Origin: Planctomycetota bacterium
GTDB lineage: Bacteria > Planctomycetota > Phycisphaerae > Phycisphaerales > SM1A02
Length of the DNA stretch: 64,000 nucleotides
Reading direction: 5' to 3'
NCBI GenBank assembly: GCA_009926625.1
Contig: RFON01000012.1
Coordinates: 1-64,000, forward strand
Made by a program: the position numbers and the translations under genes. Each line of letters begins with the position of its first letter. The stretch's first letter is position 1. The notes under the pieces are model-generated. The model did not search any database, was not told where the DNA came from, and saw only the letters and a program-made list of their open reading frames with translations. Below are positions 7,186 through 16,691 of this stretch, piece after piece.

Positions 7186-8768
7186 ACGCCCGCATGCCGC
7201 TTCCGCGCCGCACATTCGCGATCATCTCGCATCCCGACGCGGGAAAGACAACGCTCACGGAGAAACTGCTGCTCTATGGCGGCGCTCTTGACCTCGCTGG
7301 ATCGGTCACGGCGCGCAAGCATCAGCGCGCAACGGCGAGCGACTGGATGGAACTCGAGAAGCAGCGCGGTATCAGCATCAGTTCCACTGTGCTGCAGTTC
7401 GATTACAGCGGGTTCCGAATCAACCTCCTCGATACACCAGGGCACAACGATTTCTCCGAGGACACTTACCGAGTCCTGACTGCGGTCGATGCCGTCGTGA
7501 TGGTGATCGATGCGGCCAAGGGCATCGAAACGCAGACGCGCAAACTGTTCGAGGTCTGCCGAAGGCGCGGCGTGCCCATCTTCACCTTCATGAACAAGTG
7601 CGATCGCCCGATGCGCAGTCCGCTCGAGCTGATCGACGAACTCGAGCGGGTACTCGGACTGACGGCGTTCCCCGTGAACTGGCCGCTCGGGTCGGGCCCG
7701 ACATTCCGCGGCGTGTACGACCGACTCGATCATGCCGTGCATCTCTTTGAACGCACGAAGGCGGGCGCGTTCGTTGCCCCAGTGCAGGTCACGGGATTCG
7801 ACGACCCAGCCGTCGCAGGCAAACTCGATCCACTCGACGAGGCGCGCGCGCGCGAGGAAATCGAACTCCTGCAGGCGGCGGGCGAGTCCTACGACGAAGC
7901 GCGCATCCTCGGCGGCAGCGTCACGCCCGTCTACTTCGGAAGCGCGATGAACAACTTCGGCGTTCAACTGCTGCTCGATGGGTTCCTCGGGCACGCGCCA
8001 GGGCCAGGTCCGCGGCGGTCAGGTGAACGCACCGTGGGACCCGAGGACCCGTTCTTCAGCGGATTCGTCTTCAAGATCCAGGCGAACATGGATCCGCGTC
8101 ACCGCGATCGCATCGCATTCATCCGCGTTGTGTCGGGCATGTTCACGCGCGAGATGACCGTCGTGCATGCGCAGTCGGGGCGGAAGATTCGCTTGTCGAA
8201 CGCGCAGAAACTCTTCGGGCAGCAGCGCGAGACCGTCGAAGAGGGACACGCGGGCGATGTCGTCGGCATCGTCGGACAGGATGCGCTGCGGATCGGCGAC
8301 ACGCTGACCGAAGAGCGCACCGTGCAGTTCAACGAGATCCCGCGCTTCCCGCCCGAGTGCTTCACCTATCTCACGAACCCGCAGCCCGGCAACGCAAAGA
8401 AGTTCCAGCTTGGGCTCGATCAGTTGCTGCAGGAGGGCGTCGTGCAGACGATCACCGTCGGGTCGGGGCAGACGCAGCGGCAACTGCTCTCGGCAGTCGG
8501 TCCGCTCCAATTCGAAGTGGTGCAGTACAGACTCAAGGCGGAGTACGGCGCGGAATCGCGCCTCGAGCAGTCGCGCTGGCGCATCGTGCGTTGGTGGCGC
8601 AAGGCGGATTCGCGCACCGACTGGGCGCCCGAACTGCTCTCCGATGCAACGACGGGCGCCGACCGCGATGGCAACCCGGTCGTGCTGTTCACCGATGACT
8701 GGGCGATGAAGCAGTTCACGCAGCGCAATCCAGGCGTCGAACTGTCGGAAATCCCTTGGAAGGTCTAG
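7170..8768 (+). CDS. prfC: Peptide chain release factor 3
   Basis: Translational GTPase that recycles RF1/RF2 after termination. 532 residues, near the family's usual 529. GTPase motifs are intact: G1 [13 protein letters not shown], switch [16 protein letters not shown]3 [12 protein letters not shown]4 NKCDRP. RF3-specific domains II and III follow ([38 protein letters not shown]). Two starts are possible: GTG 7170, inside the upstream gene, gives the family's N-terminal length; ATG 7194 gives a protein 8 residues shorter. The stop TAG shares a CTAG palindrome with the stop of the convergent glycosyltransferase. Confidence 0.94.
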   Translation: MPDRLNARMPLPRRTFAIISHPDAGKTTLTEKLLLYGGALDLAGSVTARKHQRATASDWMELEKQRGISISSTVLQFDYSGFRINLLDTPGHNDFSEDTYRVLTAVDAVVMVIDAAKGIETQTRKLFEVCRRRGVPIFTFMNKCDRPMRSPLELIDELERVLGLTAFPVNWPLGSGPTFRGVYDRLDHAVHLFERTKAGAFVAPVQVTGFDDPAVAGKLDPLDEARAREEIELLQAAGESYDEARILGGSVTPVYFGSAMNNFGVQLLLDGFLGHAPGPGPRRSGERTVGPEDPFFSGFVFKIQANMDPRHRDRIAFIRVVSGMFTREMTVVHAQSGRKIRLSNAQKLFGQQRETVEEGHAGDVVGIVGQDALRIGDTLTEERTVQFNEIPRFPPECFTYLTNPQPGNAKKFQLGLDQLLQEGVVQTITVGSGQTQRQLLSAVGPLQFEVVQYRLKAEYGAESRLEQSRWRIVRWWRKADSRTDWAPELLSDATTGADRDGNPVVLFTDDWAMKQFTQRNPGVELSEIPWKV

Positions 8769-9895
8769 CGGCGCGCGAGCACTTCGTCATACGCCTGCGC
8801 GATCGCTGCGGTGGTGCGTTCCCATGTCAGCGATTCCGCGCGCGCGCGTGCAGCGGCGCCCATCGATGCGCGCGTCGCGGGGTCCGCGAGCAGCGCGAGC
8901 TGATGCGCCACGCTCGCTGCGGTGGGCGATGCCATCACGGCGCCGACGCCGCTTCCAGCCACCAGATCGCGCGCGCCCATCTGATCCGTCACGAGCACAG
9001 GCAGACCAGCCGCCATCGCCTCCGCGACGACCATGCCGAAGGTCTCGAAGTCGGACAGCAACGCGAACGCATCCGCCGCGCTGTACCAAGGCGCCGTATC
9101 GGGCACCGCGCCGACGAAGTGAACGCAGTCGCCAATCCCCAACTGCTGCGCTTGCGCGCGGAATGGGGCAGCATCGCCACGACCGACAACGATCAGTCGC
9201 ATTCGTTCGCATCCATCGTGCTTCGGAGCGAGCGCGAGCGCATCGATGAGCAGTCGCAGTCCCTTCGTCTTGAAGTTCATCCCAACGAAGAGCAGCGCAC
9301 AAGCGTTCACAGGGATCGACAGCTGTGCGCGCAGTTGGGCGCGCGCGCTCGGGTCGTGCGCGAAGTGCGCACAGTCGACGCCGGGCGGAACCACACGCCA
9401 CTCTCCGAGCAGCGGGCTGAAGCGCTCGCGGTATCGATCATGCAGGAACGAACTGACCGGCATGAAGATGCTGTCGGTACCACCCGCGATCATTCGCTGA
9501 TCGATCCGCATCATCACACGGTCGATGGGCTGCGGACGCCGCTGCAGGATGCGCTCCATCCAATGGACATGCGGCGCGCTGTGCGTGCTGAAGACATCGG
9601 CGCGCCAGGTGGGTTGATGCGAGTGGATCAGGTCGAACCGTCCGCGCCGCATGCGCCGCTGCGCAACCCAGTTGAACAGCAGTGGCCGCATGAAGCGCGG
9701 AAACTTCAGTCGCGGCACATGATGAAAGGTGACGCTCGTGCAGTCGGCATGCGTCTCCGCGCCGCGGCGCCAGCAGAACACATGCATCTCATACCGACCG
9801 CTCGCCGCGAGCCGGCGCGTGACTTCGTGGCTGAATCGCTCGCCTCCGCCGAGTCCGCCGAATCGTTCCGTCAACACGGCTATCCGCGGTCGCAT
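8765..9895 (-). CDS. Glycosyltransferase, GT4 family
   Basis: 376-residue retaining GT-B glycosyltransferase that transfers sugar from a nucleotide-sugar donor. The N-terminal domain starts IAVLTERFGGLGGGERF, a typical acceptor-side glycine-rich loop. The C-terminal Rossmann domain has LLFVGMNFKTKGLRLLIDAL, RLIVVGRGD and the donor-binding E-x7-E region FETFGMVVAEAMAAGLPV. The 'TERFGGLGGGER...FSTHSAPHVHWMER' form resembles LPS-core glucosyltransferases of the WaaG type. The downstream ATG 9895 is chosen because GT4 proteins begin close to this beta strand and a -10-like box lies 8 nt away. Acceptor unknown. Confidence 0.85.
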   Translation of the reverse strand: MRPRIAVLTERFGGLGGGERFSHEVTRRLAASGRYEMHVFCWRRGAETHADCTSVTFHHVPRLKFPRFMRPLLFNWVAQRRMRRGRFDLIHSHQPTWRADVFSTHSAPHVHWMERILQRRPQPIDRVMMRIDQRMIAGGTDSIFMPVSSFLHDRYRERFSPLLGEWRVVPPGVDCAHFAHDPSARAQLRAQLSIPVNACALLFVGMNFKTKGLRLLIDALALAPKHDGCERMRLIVVGRGDAAPFRAQAQQLGIGDCVHFVGAVPDTAPWYSAADAFALLSDFETFGMVVAEAMAAGLPVLVTDQMGARDLVAGSGVGAVMASPTAASVAHQLALLADPATRASMGAAARARAESLTWERTTAAIAQAYDEVLARR

Positions 9896-9903
9896 GCGGC
9901 GCA

Positions 9904-9913
9904 AGCGTACGCT
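9904..9913. promoter_or_regulatory. Palindromic divergent -10 element (AGCGTACGCT)
   Basis: A perfect 10-bp palindrome in the 28-bp gap between two divergent genes. It presents TACGCT on both strands: 8 nt from the glycosyltransferase ATG (9895, minus) and 10 nt from the acyltransferase ATG (9924, plus). The two promoters would share one box and compete for polymerase. Confidence 0.45.
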
Positions 9914-9923
9914 CCCGACGAAC

Positions 9924-11099
9924 ATGTCCTCAGGTGAGCGGCTCCACGGCATCGACTTCCTTCGAGCACTCATGATGCTGCTGGGCGTGGTTCTGCACAC
10001 AGCGCTCAGCTTCATCGAGGGGTCGCCTTCAGGTGATTGGATGTACCGCGATCCAAGCCGCTCTCCGATTGCGGGGCTGCTGACGCTGTCGATCCATGTG
10101 TTCCGGATGCCTGTGTTCTTCGTGATGGCTGGCATCTTCGCTGCGCTCATCTGGCGGCGATCGGGCGCATGGGGGCTTGCGAAGAATCGGATGCGCCGCA
10201 TTGCGCTGCCGCTGATCGTCGGCTGGTGCGTGCTGTTCCCGCTCATCAAGTGGACGGTGGTGTGGGGGATCACGGTGATGCAGCCCGAGCAGGACCTTCC
10301 GAAGATGGCAGGTTGGACGCTGCTGATGGTCATGAACCCGTGGAGCGATCCGAACCTTGTGCACTTGTGGTTCCTCTATCAACTGCTGCTGCTGTGCGGC
10401 GCGGCGATCGTGTTGTGCGGAGTCCATGCGCTGCTGCCAGAGCGCGTGCGCAGCGCATGTTCGGCGGCGATCACGGGGGTCCTCATCGGTCGCGCGCGCT
10501 GGGTTCGCGTGCCGCTGCTCGTTGCTGTGTCGTGGTGGCTGCTGATGAAGTCGTCATCGCCGGGGATCGATACCTCCACATCACTGCTGCCGCCGCGGCA
10601 TGTGATTGCGCTCTATGGACTGTGCTTCTTCATGGGCTGGATGCTCTTCACCACCCCAGGTGCACTTGGCGCGCTTCGATCATGGGCATGGCTGCGCTTG
10701 AGCGCAGGCGTGATCGCGCTGCTTCTTGCGGTCGTCGGATCGATCGGCTGGTACGCCTCGCGTTCCGCGCTGCAAGCCGATGCAACGGCTCCCATGCGCG
10801 GGAGCGCAAACGCATTGGTTGTCGCGCAGTTTGGCAGTGCGCTGGCGATGTGGTTGCTGGCGTTCGGTGCGATCGGCGTTGCCGAGCGGCTGTTCACTCG
10901 CCCGCACAAGTGGATTCGTGCCGCATGTGATTCGTCGTACTGGGTGTATCTCGTGCACTTGCCGATCTGCATGGCGATCGCGATCCTGCTGCGCAGCTGG
11001 GATGTGGCGGCGATGGTCAAGATGAGTGCGGTGATCGCGCTGACCTACTTCGTCTGCGTTGCGTCGTATGCGGGGGCGCGTGCCGTGGTCGCGCGCTGA
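9924..11099 (+). CDS. Acyltransferase-3 family membrane protein (OpgC/OafA-like)
   Basis: 391-residue polytopic protein with about ten hydrophobic segments. It opens with the acyltransferase-3 signature GIDFLRALMMLLGVVLHTAL, whose Arg and His are conserved in enzymes that O-acylate exported polysaccharides or osmoregulated glucans; FRMPVFFVMAGIFAAL and the late SYWVYLVHLPICMAIA segment also fit the OpgC-like branch. The frame is open upstream to 9729 but that would run through the divergent glycosyltransferase, so ATG 9924 is used. It probably decorates a sugar made by the neighbouring glycosyltransferase, which is inference from position. Confidence 0.85.
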   Translation: MSSGERLHGIDFLRALMMLLGVVLHTALSFIEGSPSGDWMYRDPSRSPIAGLLTLSIHVFRMPVFFVMAGIFAALIWRRSGAWGLAKNRMRRIALPLIVGWCVLFPLIKWTVVWGITVMQPEQDLPKMAGWTLLMVMNPWSDPNLVHLWFLYQLLLLCGAAIVLCGVHALLPERVRSACSAAITGVLIGRARWVRVPLLVAVSWWLLMKSSSPGIDTSTSLLPPRHVIALYGLCFFMGWMLFTTPGALGALRSWAWLRLSAGVIALLLAVVGSIGWYASRSALQADATAPMRGSANALVVAQFGSALAMWLLAFGAIGVAERLFTRPHKWIRAACDSSYWVYLVHLPICMAIAILLRSWDVAAMVKMSAVIALTYFVCVASYAGARAVVAR

Positions 11100-11119
11100 C
11101 GCGGTCCGCGTTCGCAGGC

Positions 11120-12496
11120 TCAACAACTCGCCCGACCGCCACACGGCTTGGGGCGCGATCCGTACGACGCGGCGCGCCACAGCCGTTCGACGGGGCCGTC
11201 GCCGAGCAGACGACGCCATGCGAAGGCAACGCCGACGAGCACTACCCAGACGGTCGCTGCCAGCAGCGTGAACTGTGCATCGTTCATTGTGCCAAAGAGC
11301 CCGAATCCCCACCAACTCGCCAGCGCGGTGCAGAGAATCGACTCGCACAGATAGATCGTCAGCGCCATGCGCCCAGTGGCAGCAAGTGGCTCTCGGATGA
11401 ATGCCGGCAGGCGCGGTCCAACTTCGACGATCAGCGGCGCATAGGCAAGCGGCAGCGTGAGTGCGGAGACCACGAGCAGCGAACCCTCCAAGAAGGTCGC
11501 CATTCCATCGCTGCGCCCCCAAATCCAGTGTGGAAGGACTGAAGCGATGGCGCATGGCAATCCGATCGACAGCCCCACACGAATGAAGCGCCAACGAGCG
11601 GGCGCTGCATCGGGCGTGAACAGCGCACTGCGCTGGAACAACACGCCAATCAGCATCATCAGCAGCACATGCCAGCCGTAGCTGAAGATCGCAGCGACGA
11701 CCGCGAACGCGTAACTGGCTGATCGGAAGGCCATCGCGTCGAGCCACGGGCCTTGCTGAGACGCAGCGATTTCCGCGCTGATCCAGGTCCGCGAGTTGGG
11801 ATCGAAGTTCGCCTTCATCATCGCGTCGAATCCACGCGGGGGAGGTGCTTCGGTCGCTTCTTGCTGCACTGCAGCGTCGCTCGGTTCAACCGCACGCACC
11901 TCGGCATCGACGCGCTGCGCAGAAGTCCCGAACGCAAACCGAAGCGCACCGACGAGCGTCGTGAGCGTCAGCGTCAGTACGGCGAGCGTGATCACGATGC
12001 GCCGAAGCCAGCGGTCGCTCAAGCTGGCGGCGGCAACCACGACCGTTCCAATGACCGCGTAGATCGCGAGGATGTCGCCGTACCAGACGAACAGACCGTG
12101 CACGAGCCCGATCGCAAGCATCAGTCCGAGCCGACGAAGCATGAACGGCCATCGCGATTGCCCTGCGGCGCGCGCTCGCGAGATTTGCTGTGACAGGCCG
12201 AAGCCGAACAGGATCGAAAATGTCGAAATGAACTTGAAGGTGCAGAGTGCGTTGACCGCATCGCGCACGAGCAGGTCGAGCGTGTTGACAGGATTGGGAT
12301 GGTCCGCAGGCACGCCGTTCGGTTCGGCGGCCCACATGAACGGCAAGAAGAAGAATCGCGCGTTCACCAGGATGATCCCAAGCAGCGCGATGCCGCGAGC
12401 GATGTCGATCCCTTGCACGCGCGCGCGCGAAGCAATCGGCGCAAGGGCAGCGTGGGATGGAGTGGCGGTGTTGACTGGAGGGGAGGCGGACATCAT
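11120..12496 (-). CDS. DUF418 family membrane protein
   Basis: 458-residue polytopic protein matching the DUF418 (YeiB-like) pattern: an N-terminal segment GIDIARGIALLGIILVNARFF, TFKFISTFSILFGFG, and the conserved C-terminal domain with GRMALTIYLCESILCTAL and ending in FAWRRLLGDGPVERLWR. The function of this family is not established; it is distantly related to acyltransferase-3 proteins. The start codons ATG 12496/12493 overlap the stop of the TauE/SafE gene (ATGATGA), so the two are co-translated. It converges on the acyltransferase gene with a 20-bp gap. Confidence 0.88.
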   Translation of the reverse strand: MMSASPPVNTATPSHAALAPIASRARVQGIDIARGIALLGIILVNARFFFLPFMWAAEPNGVPADHPNPVNTLDLLVRDAVNALCTFKFISTFSILFGFGLSQQISRARAAGQSRWPFMLRRLGLMLAIGLVHGLFVWYGDILAIYAVIGTVVVAAASLSDRWLRRIVITLAVLTLTLTTLVGALRFAFGTSAQRVDAEVRAVEPSDAAVQQEATEAPPPRGFDAMMKANFDPNSRTWISAEIAASQQGPWLDAMAFRSASYAFAVVAAIFSYGWHVLLMMLIGVLFQRSALFTPDAAPARWRFIRVGLSIGLPCAIASVLPHWIWGRSDGMATFLEGSLLVVSALTLPLAYAPLIVEVGPRLPAFIREPLAATGRMALTIYLCESILCTALASWWGFGLFGTMNDAQFTLLAATVWVVLVGVAFAWRRLLGDGPVERLWRAASYGSRPKPCGGRASC

Positions 12497-13272
12497 GAAG
12501 CGATCACCTTCGCCGCCGAAGCGAGCAGAACCAGCGCGAGGGCGATTCGCAGCCATGTTGCGGAAAACCGCTGCGCCGCGACGCTGCCAACCAGAACCGC
12601 TGGCACGGAACCGATCAACAGCGCAAGCAACATGGACCAGTCCACCTGCCCAGCGATCAGGTAGCCAGTCCCCGCGAAGATCGCCAGCGGGATTGCGTGC
12701 GCGATGTCGGTTGCAACAAGCTTGTGCGGAGTCATGCGAAGCGGATAGAGCGCCACAAGCATCACGCTACCGAGAGCGCCCGCACCGACCGAGGTCAACG
12801 AGACAAGCAGGCCCAGCAGTCCGCCGGCAGCCACTGTGAGCGCAGGTTGCCGCGCCTTGAATCGCGCTGGATCGGCGATGCGGCTGATACGCGCGCTCTC
12901 GCGCAAGGTTGGCGCGAAGAGAAGTCCGATCGCTGCGACGGCGACGAGTATCCCGATCGCGGTCGTGAGCCAATCGAGTTTGCCGATCCGCATGCCGGCT
13001 GTGACAGATACAACCGTCGCAAGACTGACTGGCAGGCTGCCGGCCCACAGGCGGCGCACGATCTGCCAGTCGACATTGCCGCCGCGCCGATGCACGAAGA
13101 CGGCTGCGATCTTGGTGATGGCTGCGAACCACAAGTCGGTCGCGACAGCGGTCACGGGCGAGATGCCGAAGACGATCAGCAGGATCGGCGTCATCAGCGC
13201 GCCGCCTCCGACGCCTGTGAGGCCGACAACGAGGCCTGTCACTGCGCCAGCGATGATGAATCCAGCGTCCAC
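12493..13272 (-). CDS. Sulfite exporter TauE/SafE family permease
   Basis: 259-residue membrane protein with eight hydrophobic segments. It shows the internal duplication of the TSUP family: GLVVGLTGVGGGALMTPILL near the start and LLGLLVSLTSVGAGALGSVML in the second half. Members move sulfite, sulfoacetate or other anions; the substrate cannot be told from sequence. The start is GTG 13272, with TAACTT 9 nt upstream that overlaps the stop of the preceding DUF218 gene. Downstream it is coupled to DUF418. Confidence 0.9.
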   Translation of the reverse strand: MDAGFIIAGAVTGLVVGLTGVGGGALMTPILLIVFGISPVTAVATDLWFAAITKIAAVFVHRRGGNVDWQIVRRLWAGSLPVSLATVVSVTAGMRIGKLDWLTTAIGILVAVAAIGLLFAPTLRESARISRIADPARFKARQPALTVAAGGLLGLLVSLTSVGAGALGSVMLVALYPLRMTPHKLVATDIAHAIPLAIFAGTGYLIAGQVDWSMLLALLIGSVPAVLVGSVAAQRFSATWLRIALALVLLASAAKVIAS

Positions 13273-13281
13273 GCGCCGCGC

Positions 13282-13287
13282 AAGTTA
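13282..13287 (-). promoter_or_regulatory. Possible -10 box of the TauE/SafE gene
   Basis: TAACTT on the minus strand, 9 nt before GTG 13272. It overlaps the stop codon of the DUF218 gene, so a separate promoter would sit inside the operon. Confidence 0.3.
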
Positions 13288-14076
13288 GGGGATCGCGGTG
13301 CGGTCGGCGATCAGCAGTCCGCGCAGCCAGTCGTACACGCGGCCGTAGATTTCGTGCAAGGCGATCTCGGTTTGTTCGAGCGCTGAGCCCCGCGGGATGA
13401 ACGCGTGGATCGTGATCGGTCCGCTGGCGCGGAAGTCGACGGCGAAGGGAGTGATGTCGAGTCCAGCAGCGCGGAAGAGCGATGCTGCGCGTGCCATGTG
13501 GAATGCGGAAGTGACGAGGATCAGGCGCGGAGCACGCGGCTGCGCGATTGTCGGATCCGCCAAAGGATGCGCGGCGAAGTAGTCGGCGACTGCACGCGCC
13601 TCCTCGCTGGTGTTGGTCGCACGGCCGACAAGGAGGATGTCGGAGTCTGGCACGCCGAAACTGAGCGCGCGTTCACGAAGCACATCGCCAACGGTCACGG
13701 GATACCGGCGCACGGGGGACCAACCACCCGTGAAGATGAGGTGGCGCGCCTTGCCGGCTCGGTAGAGATCGAAGCCGCCGAGGAATCGATCGAAGTCGAG
13801 AAACTCGTAAGTGCCAGAGTCGCCAGGGGGCACGATGAGCCCGCCGCTCAAGACAACGATGCCGTCGGCGACAGGGATGTCGGCAACCTTCGGGCGAACG
13901 AAACCAGATTCGGCAAGGCGCACCAGCCATCCGCTTGCCAGCGGCGTCGAAAGGATCCACAGAAGCAGCGTGCCGCAAGCGGCAATCCGCCAACTGCGCC
14001 GCCATGCTGCGAACGCCAGCAGTGCCAGCACGATGGGCACTGGCATCAAGAAGAGAGGCAGGACTTCACGCAGCAT
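13285..14076 (-). CDS. DUF218/YdcF-like membrane-anchored protein
   Basis: 263 residues. Two N-terminal hydrophobic helices (residues 5-23 and 31-52) anchor a DUF218 domain beginning DGIVVLSGGLI and containing DRFLGGFDLYRAGKARHLIFTGGW, NTSEEARAVADYF and LILVTSAFHMARAASLF. This is the arrangement of ElyC/SanA-type proteins, linked in E. coli to undecaprenyl-phosphate and envelope polysaccharide metabolism. The start overlaps the 3' end of the DegT aminotransferase by 11 nt, so it appears to be the last gene of the left polysaccharide operon, which suits an envelope role. Confidence 0.85.
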   Translation of the reverse strand: MLREVLPLFLMPVPIVLALLAFAAWRRSWRIAACGTLLLWILSTPLASGWLVRLAESGFVRPKVADIPVADGIVVLSGGLIVPPGDSGTYEFLDFDRFLGGFDLYRAGKARHLIFTGGWSPVRRYPVTVGDVLRERALSFGVPDSDILLVGRATNTSEEARAVADYFAAHPLADPTIAQPRAPRLILVTSAFHMARAASLFRAAGLDITPFAVDFRASGPITIHAFIPRGSALEQTEIALHEIYGRVYDWLRGLLIADRTAIP

Positions 14077-15310
14077 GCACCGGGGTCGCGATGCTACTGA
14101 GCGCGGCGTTCAAACAGTGCTTGGCAGCATCGGCGTAACGGTGCATCGACTCCGCGTCGATCGTGTGATGGCAGAGGAAGGTGAGTGAGGTCTCGCCCAA
14201 GTGGCGCGCGGTTGGCAGGCGACCGTCTGCATCGATTGGGCCGCGTCCACACGCAGAGGGTGTGTGACCGCTGCGCTGGAAGAAGGGCTCTTGATAGATC
14301 TCGGCGCACGAGCCGTGCATGGCGGGAACGCCCGCGGCGTGCAGGGCAGTCAGGAAGCGATCGCGAAGGGCGGCGGCATTGCTGCCTTTAGTGAACGCCA
14401 CGCATCGATAGTGGGCGTGTCCTTCGGGCGTGCCAGGAACGCGCAGGCCAGGAATGCCGCGCAGCGCGTCCTGCATGATCAGGCTGTTGCGGTGGCGGGC
14501 GGCGGACCATGTCGGCAGCTTGGCCAGTTGCCGCAGGCCGATCGCTGCCTGCATCTCGGTCATGCGGAGGTTGGTGCCGTCATGCTGCACCACCCATCGG
14601 AAGCTTCCGGGGACGGCGGGCGAGCGGGGCGCGAACGACTCATCGTGGTCCTTACCGTGCTGCGCGTACGACCAGCAGCGGGCGAAGAGCTCGGCGTCCG
14701 GCGTGCAGAGCATGCCGCCCTCGCCGCCGGTGGTCATGATCTTGTCCTGGCAGAAGCTCCAGCTGGCGAAGGTACCGAAGGTGCCAAGCGCCCGGCCGGC
14801 GATGCGGCCGCCGTGGGACTGCGCGCAGTCCTCCAGGATGTGGATGCCGTGCGGGCGGGCCCAGGACACGAAGCCGGGCATGTCGCACGGCCAGCCGCCG
14901 ATGTGGACGGGAATCACTCCGCGGGTGCGTGGGCTACGGACCGCGTCGGCGGTGGCGGGCGTGATGCAGCCACTCTCTGGATCGACGTCTGCGAACACCG
15001 GCGTTGCACCGGCGAGCACCACACACATGGCGCTGGCCACGTAACTGCGCGGGGAGACGATCACCTCGTCGCCCGGGCCGATGCGCAGGGCGCGCAGCGC
15101 AGCGTCCATGGTCAACGAGCCGTTGGCCATGCTGAGGGAGTGCAGGGCGGCGGGGGCGGCGGGCATGCCAGCGCCATGGACGCGCGACCACTCGGCCTCG
15201 AAGTCGCGGCAGGCAGAGCCCGTCCAGTAGTTCACTCGGCCGGAGCGCAGGACAGCGTCGACCGCGGCAAGTTCGTCCGGTTCGAAGATGGGCCAGGGGG
15301 GGAGGGTCAC
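14066..15310 (-). CDS. DegT/DnrJ/EryC1/StrS-family sugar aminotransferase
   Basis: PLP aminotransferase that aminates a keto-deoxy nucleotide sugar. 414 residues from GTG 15310. Motifs: GRVNYWTGSACRDFEAEW near the start, GPGDEVIVSPRSYVASA, the PLP-stacking/Asp segment ILEDCAQSHGG (D161) and the lysine motif SFCQDKIMTTGGEGGM (K190). The only in-frame ATG lies far inside the upstream formyltransferase gene. GTG 15310, 8 bp after that gene's stop, is the most sensible start but lacks a good ribosome binding site. Next to a formyltransferase it suggests a 4-amino-4-deoxy sugar that is then N-formylated, as in VioA/VioF systems. A dehydratase for that route is not in the window. Confidence 0.85.
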   Translation of the reverse strand: MTLPPWPIFEPDELAAVDAVLRSGRVNYWTGSACRDFEAEWSRVHGAGMPAAPAALHSLSMANGSLTMDAALRALRIGPGDEVIVSPRSYVASAMCVVLAGATPVFADVDPESGCITPATADAVRSPRTRGVIPVHIGGWPCDMPGFVSWARPHGIHILEDCAQSHGGRIAGRALGTFGTFASWSFCQDKIMTTGGEGGMLCTPDAELFARCWSYAQHGKDHDESFAPRSPAVPGSFRWVVQHDGTNLRMTEMQAAIGLRQLAKLPTWSAARHRNSLIMQDALRGIPGLRVPGTPEGHAHYRCVAFTKGSNAAALRDRFLTALHAAGVPAMHGSCAEIYQEPFFQRSGHTPSACGRGPIDADGRLPTARHLGETSLTFLCHHTIDAESMHRYADAAKHCLNAALSSIATPVHAA

Positions 15311-15318
15311 GGGGTTGA

Positions 15319-16128
15319 TTACGCAGTCGTTCCGCTGGAAGCGATCTGGCTGGAAGTGAATATATGAGTTGATCCTGGCTCGGCGAGGCCAGTCATGAGT
15401 GGCTGCGTGAGGACCGTGCAGCGGACGCCGTTGACCATGGTCCATGCGCCCTCATAGGGCGGGAAGAAAAAGGCACGCGCCTTTCTCTCCACATCGTCAT
15501 CGGCTGTGATCTGCTTCGCCGCTTCCATGTGTTGCCGGGAGATGTAGCGTCCACCAACATTCGGTGTCGTGCTGAGCAGCGTTTGGTGGGTAGCAACTCG
15601 CTCGAGAACATCAGTGATCTGTGCATCCATGACCTCCATCGTTACCCGCTCGAGTGACTTTGCGGTGCAGGTGTGTGGACAGATCGGGAATCTCCGGACA
15701 TCGATGATGGGACCGGTATCAATGGTTTCGTCGATGTAGTGAGCGGACGAAGCCCATTCCGCCAGTCCATCCAAGATCGCGAAGTTGTAGCCCCCGCAAC
15801 CTTTGTAGTCCGGTAGGGGTGCAGGGTGGAAGTTGACAACTCCGAGGCCAGCCGTCGGGAACAACATCGCACTTTTTAGCCGTCTCCAGTACAGGATCGA
15901 GAGCACAAGATCAACTTGCATCTTGCCGAGCTCCGCAAGGCGGGAAACGTCCTGATGCTCAAGGACGGGAACACCTTCTTCCTGCGCTGCTGCGGCAGTG
16001 GGCGACCCGCTGAGGTGGGAGTCAGTCACTACACCGATCAACTTGAATCGCGCGTCGCGACCGAGGCGACGCAGCGTGTTCGCGGCGACCATCTTTCGAC
16101 CAAGCAACAGCACCCTGATTGGGGTCAT
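15319..16128 (-). CDS. Sugar N-formyltransferase (Fmt/ArnA-like fold)
   Basis: 269-residue formyltransferase using N10-formyltetrahydrofolate. The catalytic triad of the family is visible as N99 and H101 in VNFHPAPLPDYKG and D137 in YIDETIDTGPII. The C-terminal 70 residues hold a short extra domain (RKARAFFFPPYEGAW) of the type seen in sugar formyltransferases rather than the tRNA-binding domain of Fmt. ATG 16128 overlaps the stop of the PglC-like gene (ATGA). The likely substrate is the amino sugar made by the next gene, to give an N-formylated residue in the polysaccharide. Confidence 0.82.
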   Translation of the reverse strand: MTPIRVLLLGRKMVAANTLRRLGRDARFKLIGVVTDSHLSGSPTAAAAQEEGVPVLEHQDVSRLAELGKMQVDLVLSILYWRRLKSAMLFPTAGLGVVNFHPAPLPDYKGCGGYNFAILDGLAEWASSAHYIDETIDTGPIIDVRRFPICPHTCTAKSLERVTMEVMDAQITDVLERVATHQTLLSTTPNVGGRYISRQHMEAAKQITADDDVERKARAFFFPPYEGAWTMVNGVRCTVLTQPLMTGLAEPGSTHIFTSSQIASSGTTA

Positions 16129-16637
16129 GACCCCTTGTCCACCGATGGGCACGAACCCATGAAGCGTGGCATCGTTGCGTGCCCAGGGGCGGAGATCCCT
16201 CGTTGGGCCAGAACTTGCCACACCGTCATGAAAAGGATTTTAGCATCAAGACCGAGTGACCTGTTGTCCACGTACCACACGTCGAGTCGGAACTTCTCCT
16301 CCCAGCTGATGGCGTTGCGGCCGTTCACCTGGGCCCAGCCCGTGATGCCGGGCTTCACCTCGTGACGGCGCATCTGCTCCGGGGTGTAGAGCGGCAGGTA
16401 CTCGGGCAGCAGGGGGCGCGGACCGACGAGAGCCATATCACCTTTGAGCACATTCCATAGCGTGGGCAACTCATCCAGGCTGGTGGCGCGGAGGAAGCGA
16501 CCGAACCGCGTGATCCGAATGGCGTCGGTCGCGAGCGGGTCCTCGCCAGGCCACGGGTCGCGCATCGTCTTCAGCTTGTAGAGCATGAAGGGCTTGCCGT
16601 GCAGACCGATGCGGGGTTGGCGGAAGAGTAGTGCCAT
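16125..16637 (-). CDS. PglC-like phosphoglycosyl transferase, N-terminus missing
   Basis: Monotopic phosphoglycosyl transferases move a phospho-sugar to undecaprenyl phosphate and start glycan assembly. Here the core is well kept: [21 protein letters not shown], the catalytic Asp-Glu pair in [16 protein letters not shown] (D55/E56), VGPRPLL, and the PglC-type end [33 protein letters not shown] split over residues 80-120. The family normally has about 33 more N-terminal residues with the KR-x-FD motif and the re-entrant membrane helix. These are absent: an in-frame TAA lies two codons before the TTG at 16658 and no such helix is found in other frames. It may be inactive or complemented elsewhere. 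Confidence 0.8.
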   Translation of the reverse strand: MALLFRQPRIGLHGKPFMLYKLKTMRDPWPGEDPLATDAIRITRFGRFLRATSLDELPTLWNVLKGDMALVGPRPLLPEYLPLYTPEQMRRHEVKPGITGWAQVNGRNAISWEEKFRLDVWYVDNRSLGLDAKILFMTVWQVLAQRGISAPGHATMPRFMGSCPSVDKGS

Positions 16638-16691
16638 GCTTGAGGGCTTGTGATCCAACTGTTAGCCAATCCTTAGGATAAGCGCTTTGGA

